The position numbers and the translations under genes were made by a program. The notes beneath the pieces are model-generated. The model was not told where the DNA came from. It saw only the letters and a program-made list of their open reading frames with translations, and ran no database searches. This document shows positions 49,651-61,851 of a stretch of 64,000 nucleotides of DNA, in pieces. Origin of the DNA: Monarcha castaneiventris obscurior (lineage: Eukaryota > Chordata > Aves > Passeriformes > Monarchidae); NCBI GenBank assembly GCA_026261815.1, contig JAMPIT010000417.1, positions 2,513,501-2,577,500 on the forward strand. The letters are read 5' to 3'. Within the stretch, counting starts at the first letter, position 1, and every line of letters begins with the position of its first letter.

Positions 49651-52600
49651 CTTAAAAATAATCCAAAGAATTGAAAACAGTTAAACAGCAATGCATCAAA
49701 TAGCTTTTTTGTACAGATAGAAAAGAACTAAATCATTACTATGCACTGAGTTACACAGCAGAGTGAAAGACTCATCACAGCCATGGCAGTCTTGATACAT
49801 ACTTTATATGGCTCAGTAATAACCACAAAATGAACAGGATTACTTTATAGGACTTCCATGCAAGCTTATTTGAACTGCAGCAGAACTCAATTTTCCAAAA
49901 TAAAAGACAGACATTCCAATCCCAATTGCAATTCCCAAAAGCCACCTCCCTCTCCCAGCTTCAGTTCCTAAAATCCCTCAGTACCTTTTCTCTTTTAGCT
50001 GTTCTTGGATATACAACATTACTAAGAATAATTAACATTTTCAAATCAGACTACCTGATGCTAGTAACCTAAATGTATCCTCAGAAAGCTTAAAAATCCT
50101 ACTGAGGTATAGCATTATTTTGAGAAATGACAAATATGGAAGCTTCAGATATAAAACCCTCTAGCATCCATGTGTGAAATCATGGGATGTATTATGATCA
50201 TCTAAATCAAGGTCCACAACATAAAAGTGCATTCAGAAGTGGCCCTGACTTTTAAGAGCCATTAAGTGAAATTTGTGACCTTATGAAGGAATTTATGTAA
50301 CAGACTACTTGAGTTATGTGATGTTGCAGGATCTTCATATCAACTGAAATTGGTAATCTTTAAACAATCCTGAATATTCAGGCACATAAACGTTTATGTA
50401 TATATACATACATATAAACATTGCTTTTAAGCAACAAGGAATTTTTCAGACTTTGGAGACAAACACTGCAGCAAACAAGAGAAAATAAAGGTGGTGTGAT
50501 TAATAGCATGAAGAGCCAAATGATTTGCAAAAGGACACACAGGAAATTGGTCATACAAGTAATTCACTATGAGTAATGCTCCATCATCACCCCTGAAAAA
50601 CCGGAATTCCAATATTAGTCTGGAAATGAAATACCTATACACATAAAGTAGGTGCTTCAAAAGACACCAGTTTCCCTGCTGTCTTCTGATCCTTGTTAGT
50701 AATCATTATCTTGTACAAGGTGTAAGAGAACTGAGGAACAACTAAAAATCCCAGAACTCTACCCCTAAAAAATGCTAATATTAGCAAAACACACAGAGAT
50801 CAATTCAGCTTACCACCAACACACTTGAAAGTATTTAACATTTGCAAAGCATTACAGCAACTTTAAAAAGCCCCCAAAAACCAAAAGAGAAACTGCAAGT
50901 TTCACCACCATCAACAAGAAAGAAAATTGGATTTTCTAGGGAAAAAAAAGCCATTAGGGCAATGTTTTGTTATCTGCACATCTTCTAAAATATTTGTCTA
51001 GTTTGGCTCACACAGAATCATGCAGACTTCAAAGGAACAAATTCTTCCTTAGTACAAACAATTTCCTTTTATGGTAAACAGAATGGATATAAAAAGAAAG
51101 ATTAACTTGTAAGCTATTAGCAACATATTTTAACTCAAAATACTGTAATTAAATACACAACCTAAGCATGCATCTCATGCACAAAGCAAATTTTCCAGCA
51201 GTGATGCAGATTTATATTGGATTTCTATTAAAAATCCACACTGAATCAGAATTTTCCCTGCAAGTCGTGTTCAGATTTGGACTAAATAAAGAAAAAAATT
51301 AACCTGCACTCCTTATATAATAAGTAATCTTCTGATTTCAAACAAGCTAAATACTCATCAGTGCTTCTAAAGGCATGGCAGTTTGAATCACAGGAAAAGA
51401 TTTCCAGAAAGCAGTTCCTGAAGATCAGCCTTAGTTTTAAAGCTAAGCAGAAAAAATGTGATTCTCTTTTGCCAAGTTTTTAAGAAATGTCTTATTCTCT
51501 GTAGTGACTTGACAACTGTTTTTTTAAAAATCTCTAACACTGTGGAAAATTACTTTTAATAATATAAAAGCATTATTGAAAACACTACTTGCAGCAAAGC
51601 TATTATGCCAGCACTGTTATATCTGGTAAATAGTACATTCACCATATTGGTTCTTTAATAAAAACTCTATTTTAAAATACTTTTCTGAGAGGTCATGTAA
51701 TCCAATTTAGCAATTACAGCTCTTGAGATTCTGTCAGTAAAATGAAGTGTAACAGCTACTGACAGTAGTTCCTCAACCTATTTATCCTCATAAGCCCATC
51801 AGTTGGGACCCAAAGCCTGTTTTCTTTATGGAAGCTAGGCAAGGGACAGTCATCTCAGCAATCTCACCAAATAAAAACTGACAAAATTAAAGCAGTGCTA
51901 CATTTTAAGCCATGGTGCAGTTACGTCATTTCTTTTCTGGAGAAACTGATACTTTAAATAAAGTAATTATGGAATTGATACTGTCATATTTTTTACAAAA
52001 CATTTGTATTATTAAATCACTAGTAAAAAAAAAGACAATTGGAAACGCAATGCTCAGAACTACATAGAGCACCCTAGTTGACAATGATAATTCTTCTGCT
52101 AAGAACATCACCTACGAAATAACACACAACTAAGCACTATTTCAAGAACTAGTAACACAAACCCATATATTTGGGACAGATAATGTAGCTACAAGGAGCT
52201 TCTGTCCTTTATAAATCAGGAATGTGAAGACAAAGAGGGTCTCTACCATTCAAGTCTAAAAATGCAGTATTTCAGACTTACATAAGATGATGATTTGAAT
52301 ACCACTGTGATATGATAAATTCTGGTAAGTCTGGATAAGCTACATACCCAGAACCAAGAGGGTTTAAGCAGGATACTGGCTGTAGCAACCAAAAATGTAT
52401 CATTAAGCAGATGCATTTCCAATGGGCTAAATACCCCACTGTTCCTATCTGTAAGGGTTTGCAGATGTTTTAATTATTTTCTAAACAGATATAACTTTAA
52501 GCTTTTTAAAAAAATAACTTGACAGTGTTATCATCTGATATAAATGCATCCTTTTATTTGATTCAATTAAAAAGGCATTAGTAGAGCCTTACATTCATTA

Positions 52601-54285
52601 TTTTAATAGCATAAACCCCAGACTAAGGCATTAACCCAGACATTTTAATCATTTTTACACAGGTGCACAATGATGTTTGATTAAGCAATGATGAAAGCCA
52701 CGCAAATATTTCCTTAATTTCTCTAAGCCCTTCTGTAGATAAGTTTACCTGCATCAAAGCTTGCTTGAATAGTCTTCAGAGGTTTTAAACATTCAATAAT
52801 GTATTGAATTGCTTTCACTGCAATACCAAGCCATTCTCTTACACAGATGTTCATTTTAATGTACTCTACATATCTTATTAAATATCCAGAATAGCCATGG
52901 AATGAAAAGCTAGATGTAGATGACTACAATATAACAGGGAAAGCAGAGAACTACATTTAAAGGAAAAGGTTGTCCTCATTTCAGCTGTGAAGAACGCATC
53001 ACAGAAGAAATTAATCCAAGGAACCCACAGTGCAGTAAATGAGAAGTCCTCCAAGTGAGCCATAATCAAAGTCACTAATTAGTACTGAGTCAGTCTGCAT
53101 GATCTCTCCACCTTACTTCAAATTATTACAAGAATAATCATGTGACTTGCATAATGGATTTCTTCCAAGGTGCACTTTTCTGAAGCTTACTTTTCTATGA
53201 AGTGTCTACATTGTGGGATTAGTTTCACTGATAATATAATGCAAACTGAGGAAGGCCATAGCGAGAAACTGCCTTTGCTGTTACCGTTACTGAACTGTGA
53301 AAGGTGGATGGAAACATCATTCCTTTCAACTAATATTTATGGCAATGAAACAAAACTTCTCCATAACTGTATCAACGCAACTGGCAAAAGCAAGGATTAA
53401 CTCTCTCCTGGCTGTTACTGCAGTTCACCAGGAGGACCAGCTTCAGTTAGCTCTGCACATTCCAGGAGCCTCCCCAGAGGCAGCATTAATATAAATATGG
53501 AACAAGGACAATCAGATTTGTTCTGCATTCAGCCAGGTCAGGTCCAAAAAAAGGTTTATTAGCTTTGGCTTCATCATGGACTGCAGCAGTTAAATGTTTC
53601 CAGAGGTACAAGACTGTAGAAGCTGTACAGATACAAGTGAACTAAAAAAATCCCTCAGCTAAACCCTCATTCAGTAGTTTTACAATTTGGCCTGAGAAAT
53701 ACCTCTGCTATTTAAAATCATCCTGGTAACTGAGCACTAAATTTAAAAATTGCTAAAAACTTTTACACAAAGGCACAGTTCAAAAATTATTCCTTTACAC
53801 AGCATTTTACAAAACATAAAAGTTAACAGAGAATTTCCAAGTAGAAATTACTTTTAAAGTGTTTTGGGATTTTACATGTTACCACAACTGCAGAAACTCA
53901 AGTTCAATGCTCAAAAAGCAAACAAAGCTCCAAAACCCCTTGGGGCTTCTCAATCAATTTTTATATTGACAATCTCATTCAAACACAGGCAGCATAAAGA
54001 TGCACTTGTGGCAGGTCTCAGATTAATCTGGTTTTCTTTAACCAAGTAACCAGCCTTTACCTGCCATAATTTTGTGGTATTTCAAGGACATCTCTCTGAT
54101 ACCCTTTTTCTACCTATGAAATAGAGGAAAAACTGTAAAGAAAAGAGGGTGGATGAAGAAAGCAAAGAAAATAGAAGTCTCATGTAGTGTGGCATATTTG
54201 ACCGTTTTGTTTCTGATGTCATTATTCCAACAGGGAAAACCTCAGCTTCCTGATGAGTAATAACCATTCTCATATGGCAGGAACA

Positions 54286-54301
54286 AAAGAAAGAAAGAAA
54301 G
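54286..54301 (+). repeat. (GAAA)n microsatellite
   Basis: This is a short AAAGAAAGAAAGAAAG run in a CDK17 intron. Confidence 0.85.
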
Positions 54302-54475
54302 ACGTGAAAAAGGAGCAGAAAGAGGAATTATGCTTGCACATACTCGTACTCCTGTTTTTTACCACTAGATAACACATACAGGTAGCTTGTATTTCCATCA
54401 AATAAGGCACTAAAAAAAAGACATTATCATATCCAAAGCAAAAAGAGGTGTTTAGCATTAAGATACAGAGCAACC

Positions 54476-54572
54476 AGGCCCAGTGGAAGGTGTCCCTGCC
54501 CATGGCAGAGAGGTTGGAACTAGATGATCTCTGAGGACCCTTCCAACCCAAACCATTCTGTGATTCCATGAT
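54476..54572 (+). mobile_element. CR1 LINE 3'-end fragment
   Basis: This is the typical bird CR1 3' UTR end: GGTGTCCCTGCCCATGGCAG, GGTTGGAACTAGATGATCTC, CCCTTCCAACCCAAACCATT, then the terminal octamer-type repeat ATTCTGTGATTCCATGAT. About 97 bases survive, as expected from strong 5' truncation. It is one of the strongest indications that the genome is avian. Confidence 0.93.
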
Positions 54573-55798
54573 ATACTCTGCACATCTATTCCATACTACT
54601 TCAAAAAAATTACAAATTGTTGTTAAAGGCAATACACAATTAAGAGAGTACAGGCATTTCTGTACTCAAAAACATCTTTGCTGCTCCTGTACTTAGTTTA
54701 CACATATCTAGCTTGACAAATAATCCATAAAGACTACATATTCCTAAACACAGATTTCTTTAAGTACACGATTAATTTTTTTTAAAACTCTCTCTTCCTG
54801 TTAGATTCTTGGCAACTTAACTAAAGCTTGGCTTGGCAAAAATGAAAAAGCAAATACTGTGCACAGGACTTGAGTGAAATCAGAAACTGATGTCGTAGTC
54901 AAACCATGCCCACTAAAACCTATTTTCTTGTGTGATAGCAAGAGCTGCTATAGTAAATTCAAAAGGATATAAGTCTTTTTGTAGTTTGAATGGTAACTCA
55001 AACAGTAAAAGGCATCTTTTTGAACAAGATGAGTGGTATTACACCAGAGGAGGATATAAGTGGTCTGACTACCATCTTGAAGATTCACAGCTTAATCTTG
55101 AAGATCAGCTTATCACACTTCTAAAGGAGGGCAGGAGATTGAAAAAATAATAAAACTCTAATTAAGCTGTGACTTGCTCTCATTTTCCAGTATCAATTAA
55201 TTAAGCACAATTTAAAATAACATAAAAGCAGGATAAAACATTAATCATGACTGGAGGCAGCAACATGATAAATTACTTGAAGAAGAAAAAATATTTCATA
55301 ACTTATTTGCTTCATGGAAGCACAAATATAGCTCAGGACCACAACAAAAACATAATTATAGTTGAGTGGCCTTAATTTGTCTCTGAAAAAAACATTTTTT
55401 TCGCTATAATAATGAGAAGTAATACACCAGTTCTTTTAAAATCCCACATATAGGATGATTATCCTCTTTTTTTTTTTAGTATTGCCTTCTTGCCAATGCT
55501 TAACTGAGACAGATACATGGGTTCTTTGCAAAGTATTAAGAAAGAGCATTTTGTTACTTTCGTAACTTGTCAAAAATTCATAGGTGAGTTCTGTGTGTTT
55601 TTCTAATTGCATTCTTCCTGAAAATCTTAAGAGACATTCAGTGCCTTAAAAACAAATTTCTTAAAACTCCAGAAAGAATTACTGCATATTCAGAGATTAT
55701 TAATAAAGCATTAGAATATCTGTACCTCTTGCTATGAATAAGTACAAACATTATTTTTCACAGAAAAATCAATTTAAACGAACAATGCAGGAAATTAC

Positions 55799-55963
55799 CT
55801 AATCTGCTCCCATTTCTGGGCATTGCCATGAAAGAGCCGAGGCTGCCCCCGATGACGCTGTGTGGTCTCCGTAAAGGGGGCTTCTTGAAAGATCCCGTGT
55901 ATTGGTGGAGAAATGAGTGCATGCTGTGAGATGTTGGAGGCCTGCCATTCTTCACAATAGGCT
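55799..55963 (-). CDS. CDK17: CDK17 coding exon (N-terminal extension, residues ~40-95), first one visible
   Basis: The exon is 165 bp (two bases, 54 codons, one base). It encodes PIVKNGRPPTSHSMHSFLHQ, then YTGSFKKPPLRRPHSVIGGS and LGSFMAMPRNGSRL. It is rich in basic residues and serine (LRRPHS is a possible kinase site). The donor is GTAATT. The acceptor is placed at GAATTGTAG before AGCC because it fits the phase, but its pyrimidine tract is poor, so this upper boundary is the least certain of the set. The exon with residues 1-39 is not found up to 64,000. Confidence 0.92.
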
Positions 55964-56030
55964 CTACAATTCACAGGGATCAAAATATTCATTGCCACAA
56001 GCAAGCAGGATTGTCAGGAACACGCCAGAA

Positions 56031-56054
56031 GAAAAAAAAAAAAAAAGAAAAAAA
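56031..56054 (+). repeat. A-rich run next to the CDK17 exon
   Basis: A nearly pure A tract with two G interruptions lies about 70 bases upstream of the CDK17 exon at 55799-55963. On the transcribed strand it reads as a T-rich tract and could assist acceptor recognition. It may also be a retroposon tail, but no body is seen. Confidence 0.7.
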
Positions 56055-59030
56055 GAGTTAGTAAACAGGAAATCACCAGTCTGGTAAGATTATCTTTCAT
56101 GCTAACAGTAGACCATCATACTAGGGCCATTTCTCTATTAACAAACAAGTACAAAACATGGCATTAAGTGTTACCCAAATTTAATTTTACTAAATCCTGT
56201 CACTCTGCTGCTGGATGAGTAAATTCCCTGAATATCCAGTCTTAGAACGTCAATAAAACCAAAATGCTAATTATTTTCTTCTGTCTTACTGCACAATGTT
56301 TCATCTTTACTTTTAAAAAGGACAGCTGTTAGATCAACTGTGATGAGCAAAATCAACTGTAAGCCTTTGAAAATATTCTCCCTCTCAAAATTCTTGCAGG
56401 TCACTAGTACCAAGGCCTTGCTACTGGACATCTTTAGAAGTAAACGTACCTGTCTATACCTCCCAGACCTGTCATGCCATAATTAAGGTTATTAACTTAC
56501 AGAGTATCAGAAAAATTAAGCATTCAATTCTTTATTTTGACTTTCTACTGGATTGTGTTTCAGATGGTTCACAGAGATTTTTTTTAAAAAGTTGTTATCA
56601 TTGATAAGCACTTTCTAAAGAAAGGAAACATTGGAAATTTTAAAATCTAATTTACAAGTGTGTGCAGAAATTGAGTATTCATGTTCCCTCAGCAGCCTGA
56701 CTCCTCAGACATGGACTAGCCCTCAAGGATTGACATGGTCCTAGAAGCAGGCTAACTCTAAAAATACGAGGTCTATTTTTACGCCCAAAAGCAGCAAAAC
56801 AGATGCCCACTTGCATTGACTTTCTCGACAGTGGACATAGCAGAACCACCAATGAAGTCATTCATACAAGAGAATAAAGATTAAATACTCTCACTTTAGA
56901 AAACAAGATCAGAATCATCTGGCAGCTACATGCAAGCACTGTCCCTATACTACAAAAAAAGAACAGAAGCTATGCCCAAAGCACAGTTGAGATTCAAGTA
57001 ATTTTACTCTTCCATTACTCGATTCTTATTAACATAACAGATTCATGTTTGGTAATATTCAGAAGACAGAAAAGGCAGCAGCCATGCAATGAGCAACTGC
57101 AGCATGAGTGCTGCTGAATGGAGTGGCACCCACCGGAGCCACCGCTCCCAGGGTGTGCTCAGAGCTTCACTCATGCCTCCTGGGACAGGGAGCACTCTGG
57201 GACGCTATTTCATCACTCCAACTTATGTTCCCACATGCAGGGACCCCTGGAGCTTTCTGCTCCAAAAAAAGGTAGTAAGAATAATACAGCTAGGAGAACA
57301 TATTTTATGGAAAGCAGAATTTCAATGGTGAAGGAAAGGAAGCAACACATGCCTAATAACCTAAGGAAAATAGGATCCTGAAGGGAACCCCCTCCCTCCC
57401 CACATATACAAAAACCTTCTAGATACATTATTATGATTAGTCTGAAGCAGAGACAGAATACACAGACAGAATTACCCAAGGACAGGTCAGTGACCTTAAG
57501 AAATAACTATGCAGGGAGGTTTTGCATATAAACATGAATAACAGAGCGAGACAAAAACCCAAAAAACATTAACTCAGCTGCTGCAGGGAAAAAAAATAAA
57601 AGCCCTGGGAAAAAAACATGCTGCAGGCAGAAAACAGAAAGGACATGTCAGCACTGTTACAAACCTGCTTGCATCCTTTCATTAGCATCCTTGATAAACA
57701 CAGCTTCAGAGTGGGTGAACATGAGGAAAAATACACCATACATCTGTGTATATGTTTGTAAAGTATGACCAGGGTCTTCAAACCTCTGCACATCACTATC
57801 CCAAATGCTTATTTCTGTTCTAATAGTTTGAATCACCCATTTGACTTAAGAGTGGTACCAGATTTCTTGTTGCATGCCTTCAACAGCAGATTTATCCTAA
57901 GGCAGAAGGCAGTAAATTCCTCAGCAATTTTTAATAGAATCTATTACTACTTCCACATGACAGGACACAGGTCCACATTCAGCACAACTACTGCTTTTGG
58001 TAAGTTAACATCTGCTTTTTGCTTTCCAACTTTCTTGCTAATTTGATTTGAATTTGATAAAGTTTCTAGTTTAAACACCTCACACTGAGTTTACATGCAC
58101 TGGTGCACAAATGAACCTTGTATGTTATCGCTTTTGTCTACTCATGCTAAAAGTAATCTACCTTCATGAACTGTGAAGTACAGAAAAGAGGCCAGAATTT
58201 ATGAATACACCAAATGTCTATGTAGAGACTGGGGTTTATGTTCATTAGTAACAAGACAGTGTGATGCACAGAGATGATTATTTAAAAAATTTGTTTTCTT
58301 TATGGCACTGGAAAATTTGTAAATATTTTACAGTTTAAAACAAAATTCCTAAAATATCCTAACATATGAAAAGTTCAGCTCAAATGTAAGGATAAATACA
58401 GATCACATTAATAAGTAAATTTATATAAAAATGAAAGAAAAATGGTTGATAAAATAAGATCCAATTACACAGAAATAACTTTTGCCATCATAGGCAACTA
58501 TTACCTTCCTTCACTGTCCTAAGTACTGCACTAAATTGTGGAGCCCATTATAAAATTTTGCAACAATAATTTAGGTCATGCAGTAGGACCAGCATAACTA
58601 CTAGCAGACAATGAAGTGAAGGTTACAAAAACACATGACACTGTATTTCTGACTAAGACAAGTATTAATCCTGCTTGCTTATAAATAGGGGTTTAAAATC
58701 CGGATCCACATTAATTTACCAAAACGAAGGATCGTATGGCATATGATGGTATAATGTACAGGTTTATGGTTTGGAAAATTATATTTGTTATGAACAATTC
58801 AGTGTGCTTTGCTGTATGCTAGGAACTTCTAAAGAAATGGTTGCATGAATTCTGCCTTGTATCACCTCCTCCCTGCAAATGCGACTGTTAACAGCCAAGA
58901 GCTGGAACAAATATTGAAGACGATCAAGCAAACTCTTACTGGAAATTAATTTACAAGACTGCTTTTTACAGTTTTCATGTATTTAAGAAATACAAGAGTT
59001 AAATAAAGTGTTTTTGAAAAAACTTCTTAA

Positions 59031-59043
59031 CTCTCTCTCTCTC
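59031..59043 (+). repeat. (CT)n microsatellite
   Basis: This is a run of six CT units plus C in intron sequence. Confidence 0.8.
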
Positions 59044-59649
59044 CAAAGACCCACAAGTACTTCTTTTGAAGTTACAATTTCCTTTAATTCACTTCATTTT
59101 TTTCAGAATTATTAATACATTGAATCACTGTATTTAAAGTATAACACTGCAGTTTTAAGATGTTAAGTGAGTTAAGTCAACTGTCTGGTCTTGAAAATAC
59201 GTCTAAACTGTAAAAGTTAAATGCCTTTACTACATACATCTATAAAAACTGCTTCTTATAATTTTATTTCTGTGATTACAGGTTTGATTTGTCTTTAAAA
59301 TTGTTTCCCCTATATAAAACTCACAAACATCCCTTACTTTAGTGTCACTGTACTTGGTAAACATAACTCAGTAACCGCATATTGCTATTGGTTTAATATT
59401 CAGCCACAGGCAAAATGAATGATGGACATTAAAAGGTGTTTAAAAAACCACTAGAAAATTCACTGTGCAAGTGCGTGGATCTACTTCATTTTGAGATCAT
59501 GCACAGCCAGGTCTTCCTCTCTCACACAGATTAAAACAATAGAAGCATGATATAACCCAGGGACTCAGTGAAGGGCTGAAGAGGACACCTGGGAACACAC
59601 TGTATCCACCACCTCCTCCAGCACAAGGAAAAAGCCAGCCATGGCAGGT

Positions 59650-59900
59650 TGCATACTGCACACAAAATGATTCTTCTGTGGAACTCCTCACCAGAGGATG
59701 TTACAACTACCAGAACCTACAAGACTCAAGGGGAGACTGAGCAAGCAATCTGCTCAGGGTTACTAACCACACAGAGACTTGCCTAGTTCAGGAAGTCTCT
59801 GAGGTAGAAACTGATACAGTACGCTGGGGAAATGATGCTGTACTTTTGGCTCTAATCTTAGACTTGCCCTAAAACGCCCTTCTCAGAGCCTGGAGAACAG
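59650..59900 (+). mobile_element. Older CR1-family remnant (3' region)
   Basis: The order of words matches the 3' UTR of older amniote CR1 subfamilies: TTCTGTGGAACTCCTCACCA, GAGGATGTTACAACTACCAG, CTCAGGGTTACTAACCACAC, then AGAGACTTGCCTAGTTCAGG and AAGTCTCTGAGG. It is more diverged than the CR1 tail at 54.5 kb and belongs to another subfamily. The limits are approximate. Confidence 0.6.
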
Positions 59901-61190
59901 ACAGGCACAACTCTGGCTGTCCTTACAGCACAAGACTTCTGCAGTACCTGGGCAGTTCACTTGTGCTGGCTGTCACTGGCACAACCATTCCAATAAGGGT
60001 CTTATTAATCATTTATCTCTAGCTCTCTTTCCTCACCCTACCCTATAATCTGTAACTCTAAACTGATAAAACAAACTGATATGGAAAACAAACTGAAACA
60101 CAGACTTCTCAGTGGTCCTTCTAAATTGTATTTCATCAGTTGTTATTATAGTCTCTTCTCATTTTGGCTGCACCATCATATAATCTTAGACTAGTCTTTC
60201 AAGGAATGCCATTTCAACCCTTACATTTCTTAGGCAGCCTACTAAGCTTGCCTTGAAGTGTGAAAAAAGTTAAATAACATTCTCAATGAGAATAGTTATA
60301 AATATTATACTGATGTACAGGACGACCATATGGATTTCTTTTCCATGTCCCTGAACAATTCTTGCAATAGACACCTTTTAATAAAGTATATCTATATGTG
60401 CACATTAGTTTTATATCTATAAAAATGCACACTCTTTTTTTTAAATGCCACGTTCATGTCATCTTGCTTAACCTTGCCCCTTCAGCAAGGTTTAAAATTG
60501 AGCAATGCATGGTGACTATGTATTGTTGTATTACTCGATTTTCAAGTTTGGTGAGCGCTGAGCTAACCCTTTATAAAATCTGGAGCATTTTTCTGTACTT
60601 CTCACATTCTGTCATTCAAACTTCCATTACTACTGGCAAAATCCAAAATAAATACAACAGCACTATTCAAAGAAAACACAGTTCAAAATACAATCAGCCT
60701 GGCTTAATAATGGTTTAAGCATTTCTAGATCATGAAATGTTTTAGAATACACACATATATTTTAGGAAAACACTGTACCCAGTAAGGTACCACTGCTTTG
60801 CTGAGTTTGAAATAATGCCAACATCAATGCTAACAAACGTAAGAAACCAGAAAACAACTCAAATGAACCACTGAAATTATTCAATTATGAAGTGGAATAA
60901 ATGTATGTTTGAACATAAGTGGAACTGATTTATTTTTTACTTCATAATTATGAAAACTGCCAGAACAATTAGAACAGCAGTGTGTATAACCAAGACGCCT
61001 GACGGAGGAATTAACTAAATCCAACAATTTTATAAAGATGCTTCCTCTTCTTCAAGTGCAATTTAAATTAACCACAAACCTGGACCTGAAATTACTTCCG
61101 AGTTAAACAATTTTTCAATTAATCCACTATGTTTCCTTGCCTCATCCATCTATGACAACAAAGACCCACACTACCACCTTCTTTCCTATG

Positions 61191-61218
61191 CTGGATTTAC
61201 TTAACTGGATTTACTTAA
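61191..61218 (+). repeat. 14-bp tandem duplication
   Basis: CTGGATTTACTTAA occurs twice in direct succession without mismatch. It looks like replication slippage in intron sequence. Confidence 0.9.
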
Positions 61219-61828
61219 GCTGAGCTCTTGAGAGCCTGCAGAATTGCCTGGCATTTCTTAGTATGGCTTCAGCAACTGACATACTGTCACACGTCAGTCA
61301 GCTGGTGGATTAAAGAAAGAAAGTGTTTTCATTAGGAATGTAAATGCATTTAAAAACACTTTTTATGAATATATATTATCACATACTCAAATAACTCTTT
61401 CCTTTTTTATGTCCCTTGAGTATCTCTATTATTTGACAAAGAGACCAAGCAGTTTTTCAGATTTCACTGCCTAAATTTTGCAATGAAATTTGATACAACT
61501 AGCTTTAATAAAGAATTAAAATCACAGGCATTTTCCCTTAAATCAAACAGAGCTGAGTATGTCTGCAAAAAAATGCTTGATTCCACAACCACTATCAATT
61601 CTGGACACGTAAACCATATAAATACATATTTTAACTTCATATAAATAAAATTAAAACACATGTGGAGATTTTCTAATCAAAATAAGAGATATTGGAGACT
61701 TAGAATTTATGATTACTGATTTGCATACAGAACGGGGATTGAAAACAGGCATGTTCCATATTCTAAATAAGGATGAATCTTTGTGCCTGCCACAATTCAC
61801 TAGTTCTACCAAAAATGTGGCTCAAGGT

Positions 61829-61851
61829 CCACCCCCCCCACCCCACCCCAA
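61829..61851 (+). repeat. C-rich simple run
   Basis: This is a run of C interrupted by single A bases (ACCCCCCCCACCCCACCCC) in the CDK17 upstream intron. It is low complexity. Confidence 0.8.

Larger units (their letters stand above)
49651..55798 (-). other. CDK17: CDK17 intron with a CR1 tail
   Basis: This is AT-rich intron. It contains the CR1 3' end at 54476-54572 and a GAAA microsatellite at 54286-54301. No other structure is recognised. Confidence 0.75.

Noticed and set aside
54932..55150. 72-codon plus-strand frame in a CDK17 intron
   Set aside because: It has no start context, homology or splice-site support, and its length is within chance expectation for this composition.
60884..60948. 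Ten-base inverted repeats ATTATGAAGT/ACTTCATAAT considered as transposon ends
   Set aside because: The arms are short, the interior is only 45 bases, there is no target-site duplication, and such AT-rich repeats arise easily by chance.
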